Below are positions 9,713-20,672 of a stretch of 64,000 nt of DNA, one piece after another. The notes beneath the pieces were generated by a model, which saw only the letters and a list, made by a program, of their open reading frames with translations, was not told the origin of the DNA and did no database searches. The position numbers and the translations under genes are program-made. Each line of letters opens with the position of its first letter. Position 1 is the first letter of the stretch. The DNA comes from Heliopora coerulea (taxonomy: Eukaryota; Cnidaria; Anthozoa; Scleralcyonacea; Helioporidae): positions 310,001 through 374,000 of the forward strand of contig JASJOG010000096.1 of assembly GCA_030142905.1 (NCBI GenBank). The letters run 5' to 3'.

Positions 9713-11124
9713 TTGAGCAGGGCAGAAAGACAAATGAACATGGTGACAGATTTCACTGCCGAGTTGAAAGACGTAATAACATCCAGATTAAGGGAGATTG
9801 TTTCTAGTGTTCTTAGTGCTGATAATTGCAACATATCAGACGAGCTTCAAGAAATTCAGAAGCTCGTCATTGTCTTAGACTCCTTGACAAGAATACCAGA
9901 AGAAATATTCAATTTGTTGAGCAGTGCTTGGTCAATTTTAGAGTGCTCAGGGATGAACATCAGAGAAAATGCTGTTTTCACTGGATAACCAGGTAGACCA
10001 AAGTATGCAGTTAGCAAGGAACAGCTCGCAATGCTTGTAAAAGCCAGGTTTAGTATCCGTTCAATTTCAGAGCTACTTCATGAGAGTTCATGGACTGTAA
10101 AATGACAAATGCAAGAATACGGTCTTTCAGTGCATTCCGTTTACACAGAAATACAAGATAATCAGATGACATAGTGAGAGCAACGAAAAGAACAAATCCA
10201 AAATGTGGATTAAAAATGTTGACGGGACACCTTGGCTCAAGGGGTATATTCATCATCAGACATCATATGAGAGCTCTTTCATGAGTTGATCCCCAGGGAG
10301 TGGCTACTTGATGGTGCACAGCAATTAAATGATGTATATACAATGGAACAAGGCCACTTGGACTCTGGCATTTTTTATGGCAATCATAAACTTGTCAAAT
10401 GGTGTTTTGTTGTTCATGGGTGTGAGGATGGCTTCACACCTGTGTATTTACCCTGCAATGCTAACAATGAAGCTACCACAGTATTCTAAAATTTCATAAA
10501 AGCAGTATAAAACTGGGGATTGCCTTCCAGAACCAGGTGTGATGTTGTTAGGGAACTGAAAATGTGGATGTTGTCAACAATAAGTTAAACACTTGTGGTC
10601 CAGGTAAGGGGTTAGCTCTTGTGGGTAAGAGAATGCACAATCAACAAATTGAGTACCTCTGGTGGGATGTATTTAAGGATGTTTTAAACAATTGCCACAA
10701 TCTGTTTTCATTAATGGAGGATCTGAATATCTTGGACTCTTAAGCAGAGAATGACTTATAGTGCTTACATTATGCATTCCTTCATCACATAAACCATTGT
10801 TTGGATGAATGGTCTGCTGCCTGGTTGAGACATCCCATGTCCACAGCAAACAACTATACACCCCTTCAGCTTTGGGTCCAAGGTTCATTAATGACATCTG
10901 AAGAAGGTACCAATCCTACTGAAGTAACTGACAAGTATGGTATTGACTGGGATGGACCTATCCCATTTGATGACAGTTCAGTAGACATTCCACCAACTAG
11001 TCCTGCTTTAACAAGTGAACAACTTACACAGTTTGAGGAAAGAACTATGGCACTTCAAGAATCAACATTAACAGAAGACAAACTTAAACTTTACAAACTT
11101 GCTAAAAAATATCTTCACCCTTAG
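9713..11124 (+). pseudogene. Integrase-core (rve-like) gene relic
   Basis: Pieces of one protein can be followed in order: an N-terminal helical region (DELQEIQKLVIVLDSL), PGRPKYAVSKEQL, a DNA-binding-like part with SSWTVK, then an integrase-like core with VHGCEDGFTPVYL, ATTVF, LPSRTRCDVV, NQQIEYLWWDVF, and an acidic C-terminus ending near 11124. The order matches multi-copy cnidarian and fish proteins annotated as integrase core domain. Stops at 9986-9988 and around 10100-10170 and several shifts break it, and the GGEN box after the second Asp is lost. Single-copy domestication is therefore not supported for this copy. Confidence 0.6.
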
Positions 11125-11990
11125 TTAAATGTCTAATTCATGGCACCCCTCTGAATGAGCTACTTTTCTCACAAACCAAACTGCAACATCAGTTAGAACA
11201 AGTTGATTGGTTGCTTTTATTGTGTATATTTGAATTGAACTTGTACAATTCGTTTTATAGATCAACAGCAAAACAGTTTCAGCACAACTCTAAACACAAC
11301 TGCATTGAAAAATTAAAATTACTTCATATAACTAAACCTTTGGACACCTTTAAATGGCAAGTGTTATCAAAGCAAAATTTGCCTCAAATACCATCAATAT
11401 CTATTTTAATGGTATATTTCTTTAAAAATTGCTAAAGTAATGGCATTAAAACATTATATTGCAAATATGTGCAAAGTACAAAGATTTTTTACCAAATGTA
11501 ATTCTTATCCTGAGAAACATTTTCCTGTTTCAAATGACTGTGTAGAGCAGTTCATTTAAAGGTTCATCAAAGTTTAAAAATCCAAATATCAATGAAACAA
11601 GCATAACTGAAACAGCAACCTGAGAATTGTGGTAAAACTGTTAATAAATTACTTTAGCATACTGGAGACCAGTTTAACAAATTACATGTCATAGTACAGC
11701 CCAGGAATCTTCAATTGGCAGCTTGCTGTCTAGATGTGGCCCATGAAACCTCGAATCTATTAAAATTTTGTGGCTTGGGGACGCCAAACAACCAAGGCCT
11801 TTTCCATCCATAAAACCGGGCACTGTAAAAGAAAAAATCTCTGGCCTTCACAGTACGTAGACTATGCAGTAGATCTCGAAGTGCGGTACACGCCAACACG
11901 ATCACTCGTTGCTCAATAGTCGATTATTTATCACGGGAAAATCAGTAATTTTAAAGAAAATTGGACAATTTCCTCCAATCTCCTCGAGAT
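11125..11990. other. Intergenic, nothing recognised
   Basis: No gene-like frame, RNA gene or clear repeat. The last part (about 11700-11990) is richer in GC and may be the 5' UTR of the following LINE, but no boundary or target duplication is visible. Confidence 0.3.
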
Positions 11991-12003
11991 TCACGGCACG
12001 TGA

Positions 12004-13792
12004 ATGGCGTGTGGTAGCAATATATCGAGCTCCTCCAGCTTTCCTTCCTCTACCGTAAAAGAAGTGACATCCTTGACTATTTCGGACAAAGGAATCCTGA
12101 ACTGGTCGGGAAGCTTTGAAGATCTCAGATATCTAGTTGAAGATCTGCAAATTTTGAGGACGAAGTGGACTTCGCCGGGCAGTGATTGTAAGTTGTACAA
12201 AGGCAGGGAAATCTCTATTCGTTGGTACTCCAAGAAAGGGACATTGACTGTTAATGGCGAGAATGCAGATGTGGTAAAAGACAAACTAGTGAAAATTGTT
12301 GAGAAAGTTAAAGAATCAAAGAGTACCTCGATCTCTAATCCTGCAGAAGTTTTAAACAACGACGAAAATTTGCATGTTGTAACCGAGAATGTTAACTCCC
12401 TGGGGAAGGAAGCCACTCAACCAAGCGAATTTACCGGCTACGATCTTAAAAGAAGAATGGAAGAATTTAAAGAATCTATTAATGCCAAAGTTGATTCCTT
12501 AGTATCCGATTTTCGCCAACTTGAAAACGAAAAGATGGATTATCTTGTTAATGAAATCAACTTACTAAAAACCAAAGAGTCTTGTTCCTGTTCGTCTTTA
12601 AGGGTGCAGGAGATACAAAATGAAAACGAACGCCTAAAATCAGAGTGTAAAGTCCTCCAGGAAAGAAACAACAATCTATCATATGTTGTCTCAGATTTGA
12701 ATACTCGAATAAAAGACCTAGAAAATGAGAGGCTAAGTCTAGTGACAGCAATAAAACTACTCCAACTAGATTACAGAAATGTCGAAAACATCGCTGATCT
12801 CAGTAAAGAAAACAAGGCTTGGACCAAAGTTGGTAACTCGAGCTCCAAAGTAACTAAGAAGATTGGAAAGAAGAATTTTAACAGGTTTTCAGTGCTCACT
12901 CTCGAAGACAGTGAAGACAGCAATAACAATGAAGATGACAACAATAAAGATGATGATAAGCAGTTGATCTCTACTGAAATGATTGCTAACTCGGAGAAGG
13001 CTGCTAAATCTTGTCAACCTGGAAAGTCGAGCAGTAAACCTAACGATAAACTTGAGGACATGAACAACACAATCCAAAAGCCGTTAAAAGGCAAAGATGA
13101 TATCGATTATGGTGAACAAACGACAAATAGAGACCAACAGGAAAATCAATCAAACATGATAAAATCAGTATTACTAATCGGTGACTCAATTCTAAAGAAT
13201 ATCAACCCTTAAGAAGCTATCTAAGAGGAAAGTGCATAAGCGTACTTTCCCCGGAAAAAATGCCGAAGAAATTAGAAAGGAGGTTCACTCAATCACTATT
13301 GAACCCGATCCAGCTCACGTAATCATTCATGCGGGAACAAACAACTTGTTATTGGAGACTGCAGAATGTTGTGTTTCCAAAATAAACGATCTGGTTGAAT
13401 GTGTAAAATCAAAATTCCCAAATAGCAAACTTGCAATATCGGGAATAACCCTTAGAGAGGACGTTGATGTTACCCTTAAATTATTAGAAGTGAACAAAAG
13501 ATTGAAGCAAATAGCTGACAGTAAAGGGTATGCATTCATCGACAATTCTATAATTGACAATTCGTCACTCAATGAAAGTAAATTGCTTCTTAACGCTAAG
13601 GGATCAGCACTCTTGGCAGCACGGTTCATTAAATTCCTTAGAGCTGATAGAAAATTCCTGCCAGATGTCCAATACACAACTACAAGTGAGGATTTTCAAA
13701 AATCGACCATGTACCAGTTAGCGAGCATATTGATGCAGATGGCAACTCAACAACCCCGACTATCACACCAGCAGCGGAAAAAGCCTCGTTAG
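12004..13792 (+). pseudogene. LINE ORF1: coiled coil plus SGNH/GDSL esterase domain, frameshifted
   Basis: The first 402 codons hold an RNA-binding-like N-terminus (CKLYKGREISIRW), a long heptad-rich coiled coil (about residues 140-260) and an acidic, Asn/Asp-rich linker. After LLIGDSILKNINP (SGNH block I, nucleophile Ser) a one-base insertion near 13209 creates a TAA. The next frame, from about 13212, continues with the esterase fold: HAGTNN at 13328-13345 (block III) and LNAKGSALLAARF near the end, where the usual C-terminal DxxH is degenerate. Esterase-bearing ORF1 proteins are known from CR1/L2-type LINEs; their exact role is unsettled. Confidence 0.8.
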
Positions 13793-13949
13793 GCCCACAT
13801 TGCTGTGACCAAACTACAAATGTCGGCTTTACCCCAACTAGGGAATATTTCACAAGACAAGAGAACTTAGAAACGGAACCGATAAACTTATTGCGGCGAG
13901 ATTTGGCTTCAGGTATGTGTTGCTCTTCGTTGCAAGATATCGCGAATTT

Positions 13950-16802
13950 GAAGGGCTTTAGAATTGCTAGTTTGAACATCAATAGCTTACTTAAACATAT
14001 AGAGGAACTGCGATTTATTTTAGCAAATTTAGAACTTGCTTAGAAATGTTAGCTATAAACGAATCTAAAATAGATGATCATATACCAGACTCGGAAATAC
14101 ATATACCAGGCTACAATTTAAGTCGTAAAGATAGAAATAGAGCTGGAGGCGGTGTGGTCGTTTATATTCGTGATTCCATCTCATATTGTCAGAGGTGAGA
14201 CTTAATTCCCGATTCCCTCGAAATGATTTGTGTTGAGGTTAACAAGCCTCATAGCAAATCTTTCTTGGTTTCTGCGTGGTACAGACCACCAAATTCTGAC
14301 ATGGCTCTGTTTGATGAATGTGAATTATTTCTCCGTAAATGTGACTTAGAAGATAAAGAACTATTGGTAGTAGGAGATCTAAACTGTGACGTTATCAAGT
14401 CAATCCCAGATCCCTACACATGGAAACTACAACTTCTGTGCTCGCTTTATCAAATGGAGCAGTTAATAAACGAACCTACGAGAGTAACGAGAACATCGGC
14501 CTCTTTAATTGATTTATTTCTCACAACCAAACCGGAGAATATATCTGGCTCTGGTGTTATTCATCTGGGAATATCCGATCACAGCTTGATTTATGCAGTG
14601 AGAAAACATACGCTGCCGAAGGCTAGACAGATTTTGAGAGAGGTCAGAGATTTCAAAAATTTCTCAGAAAATGATTTTCTTGCTGATATATCGCAGCATT
14701 CGTGGGATATGATTTATCAATTTGAAAATCCCAATATATGCTGGCAAGTTTGGAAGTCCCTTTTTCTCGAGGTACTTGATAGGTATGCCCCTCTTAGACA
14801 TAAAAGGGTCAGGGGAATCTCGGTTCCTTGGATTACACCTAAGATTAAACAGTTAATGAGAAACAGGGACTTCCACAAAAAGCAGGCAGTAAAACACGAT
14901 TCCCAACTACATTGGGAAAGGTACAAGGTAGAACGCAATAAAGTTAACATAGAAATGCGTAATTCTAAATCCAAATTTTTCCGCATCAAAATTTCAGATT
15001 GCTACCACTCTAAAGACCTGAAAAAAAGCTGGTCGTTCATTAATACTCTCTTAGGTAAAAATGTTAATAAATCAACCAAGGTCAGTGAACTTTCTCTCGA
15101 TGATGAGGTAATTTCGGATGATAAATGCATTGCTGAATGCTTCAACGATTATTTTATCAACATTGGACCTAAACTGGCTGCTGAATCCAGTGATGAACCA
15201 TATGATGACAACTCAACAAATGACGTAGGTGTGGATGGCCACTTTTCGAATGCACGGTTTAATTTCTCTGAGATAGCTGTAAGCAGCATTATTTTAAAGT
15301 TACAGAAATTGAAAGCTTCAAAAGCAACAGGTATAGATAAAATACCGGCCAAAATTCTTAGGCTGTCCTCGAATATTATTGGGCCATCCCTAACTGCTAT
15401 TTTTAATTTATCTCTTAGCACGGGCATATATGTTGAAGATTGGAAGAAAGCCCGGGTAATGCCAATCTATAAATCTGGAGATAGGCGGAAATGTGAAAAC
15501 TACCGCCCTATCTCCATACTACCGGTAATAAGTAAAGTATTTGAAAAAGAAGTTTTCGGTCAGATTTATACATATTTGACTGAAAACTCTTTACTATCAG
15601 ATTTTCAATCGGGCTTTCGTCCAAAACATTCAACAGTGTCTGCACTTATCCAAATGTGTGATAAATGGTTAGAAAATATGGATGATGGAAAATTAACCGG
15701 TGTCGTTTTTCTTGACATTCGGAAAGCTTTTGACTCGATAAACCACAAAATATTGTTAAAAAAGTTGAATAATCAGTTTGGAATATCTGGCCTTGAACTT
15801 AAATGGTTTGAATCTTACATAACAGACAGAGAACAAGTGTGTTCTATCGGTGGCCAAACTTCGTCAACTAAGAAAATAGTATGTGGAGTTCCACAGGGTT
15901 CAATCTTAGGTCCCTTAATGTTTTTACTGTACATTAACGATATGCCAGATTGCCTCAACTGTACAATTCCATGTTTATATGCGGACGATACTGAAGTTTT
16001 TGCCTCTTCCTATGATTCCACTGAGTTAACAGGAAAATTAAATTCAGATCTTAAAAATATTCACAACTGGCTTTCCAAAAACAAATTACAACATCACCCA
16101 ACTAAGACAAAGCTTATGTATATAGGGTTATCCTATAATTTGACCAATAAAGTTGGAGATAATTCCGCCGTCTTGTTAAATAAGGCACCAATTCCCCGAA
16201 CCAACACATATAAATGTTTAGATGTTGAGATAGATGAAAGACTTAGCTGGGACAAACACATTGAGGCAATTTGTAAAAAGGTTAGTGCAGGTATCGGGGC
16301 CATTAGACGAGTAAAACCATATGTTCCTGCTAATACGTTAGAAATTATTTATAAAGCCTTGGTCGAACCTTACTTTGAATACTGTTCCCCTCTCTGGGAT
16401 AATTGCGCAAAAACGTTGCAGGAAAGGCTTCAAAAATTTCAGTCTCTAGCCGCAAGAGTTATTACAGGAGCCAGTCATGATATCAGGTCTGCCGATGTTC
16501 TTGATAATCTGTCGTGGGAAACACTTGATGTAAAACGCTACTATAGTAAATCAACTTTAATGTATAAAATTTTAAATGACCACACTGCGCCAAGGCTAAA
16601 GGAATTCTTCTTTAAACGAAGTGTCTTTCAGAACACTTATAATCTCCGAAATAAAGACACTGATCTAGCACTACCGAAGCCAAAAAGAGAATTCTTGAAA
16701 AGAAGCTTCAGATATAGCGGTGCCATGCTGTGGAACAGCTTATCCCCTGAAGCCAAATCTTGCGAAACGCTGTATTTTTTTAAAAGGCATTTACGCACAT
16801 AA
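13950..16802 (+). pseudogene. LINE ORF2: endonuclease (broken) and reverse transcriptase
   Basis: The endonuclease begins near 13950 (IASLNINSL, AINESKID, GGGVVVYIR), with a stop near 14041 and another near 14198. From 14223 an 859-codon frame is intact: SAWYRPP, GDLNCDV, GISDHSLI (end of endonuclease, about residues 20-125), the linker (WITPKIKQLM), and an RT with ARVMPIYKSGDRRKCENYRP, FLDIRKAFDSINH, GVPQGSILGPL and YADDTEVF (residues 586-593), then a thumb-like C-terminus (YCSPLWDN, FQSLAARVITG). All three RT catalytic aspartates are present. A functional element would need the two N-terminal stops absent. Confidence 0.85.
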
Positions 16803-17059
16803 ACCTATCTTGTAAATAAAACTAAGTCTGATTACATTTTTACTTTTCTTTCTACTCTAGATGTAGTTGCACTTAAAATCTCTTTCTTTTTAACTTGCAT
16901 GCTTTTTTTTAAAGTTTCTAAACCTAATTTGTATATATATTTAGTGAGACGCCCCTCATTGAAATCAGCTTATGTTGTTGAGGCTAGCGTGATTAAATAA
17001 AGTTTTTAGTAGTAGTAGTAATGTAACCTATACAAAATATACGGCGTACCTTGAAAAGT

Positions 17060-17700
17060 GGTCACTCCAATATGGCCGCCACGGCTGACTTCCGGCTTCA
17101 CTTTTTGAACAATAGATGCTCTATCAAGTCCTATTTTTCAGATCAGTGTTTTTGAGCCCAGCTGCTCTATCCAGTCCTATTTTTCAGATCAGTGATCAAT
17201 ATACTGTAAATGATCGATTAAGCGCCGCGGCGCTTATTTACATTTTTCCAGTTAAAGATGCGGCGTTTATCCGAGAGCGGCGCTTATCCGAGAGCGGCTC
17301 TTATTTCAAAGACGGGTAAAACACTTAGGGAAATATATAGATAATAAAGGAGGCACGTAGTAGGTATGCTCAATTTACTACATAGAATCAAGTAATACAA
17401 AACATAAGATGAACAGAACACAATTTGTCAGTCACTTTATAAATGTAGCGCAGTTTCAATCAATGTCAATGTCCTCATTAGCTTCGTCGTCACAGGAGGA
17501 GGAGAAATTTATACACTTAGAATTATTATACGAACCCAATTGTAAGAGATATCCTACATTAAAACTTTAGAACTCTCGAATTCGTCGTGATCACCTTTCT
17601 CAATCGTGTTATGATATCTCGGTGCGGCGTTTATTTATAAATCCTCAAATTGGCGCCGCGGCGCTCATTCGAGAGCGGAACAATAACAACACATAATATA
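17060..17700. repeat. Element with GCGCCGCGGCGC palindromes at both ends
   Basis: The 12-base palindrome gcgccgcggcgc occurs near 17221 and again near 17653, each followed by cttatt/ctcatt and GAGAGCGG text; ggcgttt/ggcgctt-and-ccgagagcgg phrases repeat at 17260-17300. No transposase. The layout suggests a small non-autonomous DNA element of about 470 bp, with the family unknown. Confidence 0.45.
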
Positions 17701-17958
17701 ATTATTTATTCCTGAACATAAATATATACTCTAATACTAATAAATCTATTTCAGTAGAAGAATATTTACTTTAGTACAAAACATTTGCTCAAACATGAAG
17801 TTATTTGCTACAGTACAACGTATTTAATCCAGTACAAAAAATGTTTACTCGAGTTCAAGAATATTCATTACCAAATTAATTACTAATTTATTTGCCAATT
17901 ATCCAATTCGAAGGGCTGAATTTGGTCACAATAACAGCAATCGACGATATAGGCGGAA

Positions 17959-18242
17959 ATCTTAATCATGTTATAAATATGATGGCCAAGACAATAAAGT
18001 TAAATAAAGACATAACGAAGACATGGATTAGTATTTATTTCACTGTCGTCTCGTCGCTAAATCCGCAACATCTTAAGAGTAAATAATACCAGAAAAAATA
18101 AAATTAAAATTGTAAAATATTATCATACTGTGAAGATGTTGCGAGTTTAGCGACGAAGCGTCAGCTGAATAAATTCTTATACTTTAATCTATAATTTAAA
18201 TTTATTATCTTGGCCATTTTATTCATAACACGATTGAATCGG
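17959..18242. mobile_element. Fold-back element with hammerhead-like motif in each arm
   Basis: Arms of about 120 bases (17959-18080 and 18126-18242) are inverted copies with substitutions. Each holds the tcgtcgcta...gcaacatctt phrase which, on the other strand, reads gaagatgttgcg...tttagcgacga. This phrase, CTGAAGATGTCGC...GCGACGAAAC in its best form, is also at the PLE end near 21835-21870 and in the palindrome at 34.7 kb. It resembles the hammerhead ribozymes described in Penelope-like elements. Confidence 0.55.
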
Positions 18243-18404
18243 GTCACGTTCGTGGACTTTACACCCATGCAGGGAGCACCAGGTCGCAAACTGTTTCCTC
18301 ATGACGAAGGAAGTAAAACAGTTCAAGTCCAAGAACTTTAAATATGACGTTCAAGCCCAAACGAACGGAGGAAACAAATCAAAATTTCACACATTTAACA
18401 CGGC

Positions 18405-19010
18405 ACACTTCTTCGTCTAATGATAAAAGTGAGCGATATGAGGTCATCTTGACATCATTTTCAAGTGTAATGTCTAGTAAAAATCTACAATATATATGCA
18501 CACAAGTGTGAAATTACATGCAAGCTACGAACAGTGTTATTTGTTGTAAGAGCAATAAAACTCACTTAATAAGTACAGAAATAATATAGTAATTACAGTA
18601 AAATATGATCAGGGACAAAGTAAAAACAACGTAAATGAGCGCCAAAAGGTTCTTAAAATAGTTTTGATTTAATTGAGTCCGATTGCATGTTCAAAATAGG
18701 TTTTAATTGTTTAATAAAAAGCATTTCGAAATCTAGGCAATCGAATTTCGAAATTTGGCATCATTTACATTGTTTTTACTTTGTCCCTGATTATATTTTA
18801 CTGTAATTACTATTTTATTTCTGTATATATAAAATGAGTTTTATTGTTCTTACAACAAATAACACTGTTCTTAGCTTGCATGTAATTTCCCACTTCTGTG
18901 TATGTATATTTTAGATTTTTACTGACATTGCACTTGAAAATGATGTCAAGATGACATCGATACGTCGTAACTCGTATCGCTTACTTTTATCATTAGATGC
19001 TTTAGAAGAA
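18405..19010. mobile_element. Large fold-back element, arms ~240 bases
   Basis: Left arm about 18405-18642 and right arm about 18759-19010 are inverted copies (shared blocks include taatgataaaagt, catcttgacatcattttc, tacatgcaagcta, aacagtgttatttgttgtaa and cagggacaaagtaaaaacaa), with roughly 15% differences judged by eye. A ~115-base loop (18643-18758) contains no gene. No protein-coding capacity; a non-autonomous element or a TIR-TIR remnant. Confidence 0.65.
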
Positions 19011-20100
19011 AATTTTTTAACACTTCTTCATGTAATACAAAAAATCAGTTAAGATGATTCAAAGGTCTCCAGTTCAGATTTTACCGAAGTTTCAAGCGTT
19101 TACAACTTGATCCACCTCTACGTTGCGCCTTGGATTACGACGAATTCCTCGTACTTGCAACCCCAGTCAACTCCTCATTGTGGCCTATAAATTTTATTTC
19201 CACTACAAATATATCGAATGTTTGATCTCAGACTCCTTTGTACATTTAACGGCAACCACAAGACTACATATACAATTATTACGAGATGATGCGAGGAAAG
19301 AACTTCCAAAGAGTATCAGTGGTGAATCTGAATATTGCAAAATGTTGTTCCAAGTTGGATTAGGAGTGAGATACAACTTTGTCCCAAATTTGAAACCGGA
19401 GTCACATTTGGGAGAAAAACTAACGAAAACTAGCGAAAGTTAACGCACTCTCGATAGAAAAGCAAAGTTCTGCTCGCCAAGTTTCAAATCATTTAAAGCC
19501 TAGCATGAGACAGAACGAGATTTATTGCCAAGCCATCCACGTAAGTCTTCTGAAAGAAAGTGATAAATAAGTAGACAAAAGACGGGAAGACTCTTCCCTA
19601 ACTGGTCCTCGCATTGGCCACTCTACCAGTTTTAACTGGGACAAAAATCCCAAATCCACATTTTTAACCAAAAATTTTGAGATTTTTAACATCAGATCGA
19701 ATTGAAGTACGGATTCTAGAGTAAACTGCATTTATTTACCGAAATAGGTCATGCAATCATTATTCGGTTTAACTTTTACCCTGTTTTTACTGAAGACATC
19801 GGTTAACAGAGGTTTTTATTGACAATGTCATCTAAACATCGTAATGACTTTAAAGGGCAAGGTGTGTACTACTTTATCGCCTTTACGGCCGCATCGACGA
19901 ACACAAAGATGAAGCGAAGAAAATTGACATTCAGGTGGACACCACTTGACGAGTAATATCGCGTCTGGTGTTAGTCAAACCAAAATAATGAAAAATAATA
20001 AAGTTGCAAAATTGCCACTGTCCCAAATAAACAGCTTCGCACCTTTTCAGGATGTCTCTCCTCTACAAGTAAAATTGTCTGGCTTTAGCCAGAGTACAAT
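19011..20100. other. Non-coding stretch
   Basis: No real gene seen. A phrase at about 19138-19190 (cgaattcctcgtacttgcaa, then ctcctcattgtggcct) resembles the right arm of the hairpin near 37965-38015, so a copy of that hairpin family may be here. The part above 20000 is where the receptor 3' UTR homology on the minus strand fades out. Confidence 0.35.
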
Positions 20101-20672
20101 AATACATACATCTGGAAAGTTGTTACTTTGCCTGATAAAGAGTTAATTCAGCATTTAACAAATAATTGGAATAACTCGAATTGAGACATTTCGACTCGAT
20201 AGAAAAAGTTGTAGCAAATTAACCATTATTCCACGTATTGCCTTTTTTTGTCTACCTAATATATTTACCATAGTGAGATAGACAGACAGGCAGGTTGACG
20301 AACTAACTGAAAGACAGAGTTAGGAAGGAAAACAAACAGACCTAAAGAAAATCGGACAGACCTATAAAGAGCGTGAAATGTCGGAAACTACGTGGTAATC
20401 ACATGCTATAGTTGATTGTTATTGTTAATTGGAGCCGGAAAAGGGGAGAAAACAAACACGTGAAGGAGAGACGAGGAGGAGGAGTAAAATGAAGGGAGTC
20501 GAATAAAAGTATTGATAAAATCTGTGACTTTTGTGAAAGTGTGGGTTTTCTATCCTGTGTTCCCCACATGAAATATAAAAATATTGATCTGCATGATTGA
20601 AATATAGAATCAAACTTTCAGTATAAATCATGCACATCAATTGTAAACGACTACATTTTTTCATTTTCAAAC
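20100..20672 (-). other. Receptor 3' UTR homologous to the one at 63.6-64.0 kb
   Basis: Read on the minus strand, this region follows the same order of blocks as 63601-64000 on the plus strand: gagtttgaaaatgaaaaa, catgatttata, gatcaatat, tctttcagtta, ggtagacaaaaa, cgaaatgtctcaatt and ggaataa near the end. The match runs to the window edge in the other copy. Conserved 3' UTRs show both are copies of one gene, duplicated in opposite orientation. Confidence 0.65.

Larger units (their letters stand above)
11991..17022 (+). mobile_element. Nearly complete LINE (CR1/L2-like) with esterase ORF1
   Basis: A ~5-kb non-LTR retrotransposon with ORF1 (12004-13792), a damaged endonuclease, a long intact RT frame, and a 3' UTR ending in a short TAG microsatellite (tagtagtagtag near 17007-17018) as in CR1/L2 clades. 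ORF1 and the endonuclease each carry small shifts, so it cannot move by itself now, but the 859-codon RT frame without a stop suggests it is fairly young. The exact 5' end is not seen. Confidence 0.85.

Noticed and set aside
9366..9834. Several overlapping frames on both strands in the minisatellite
   Set aside because: Produced by repeated ttattatgc text; low complexity and no homology.
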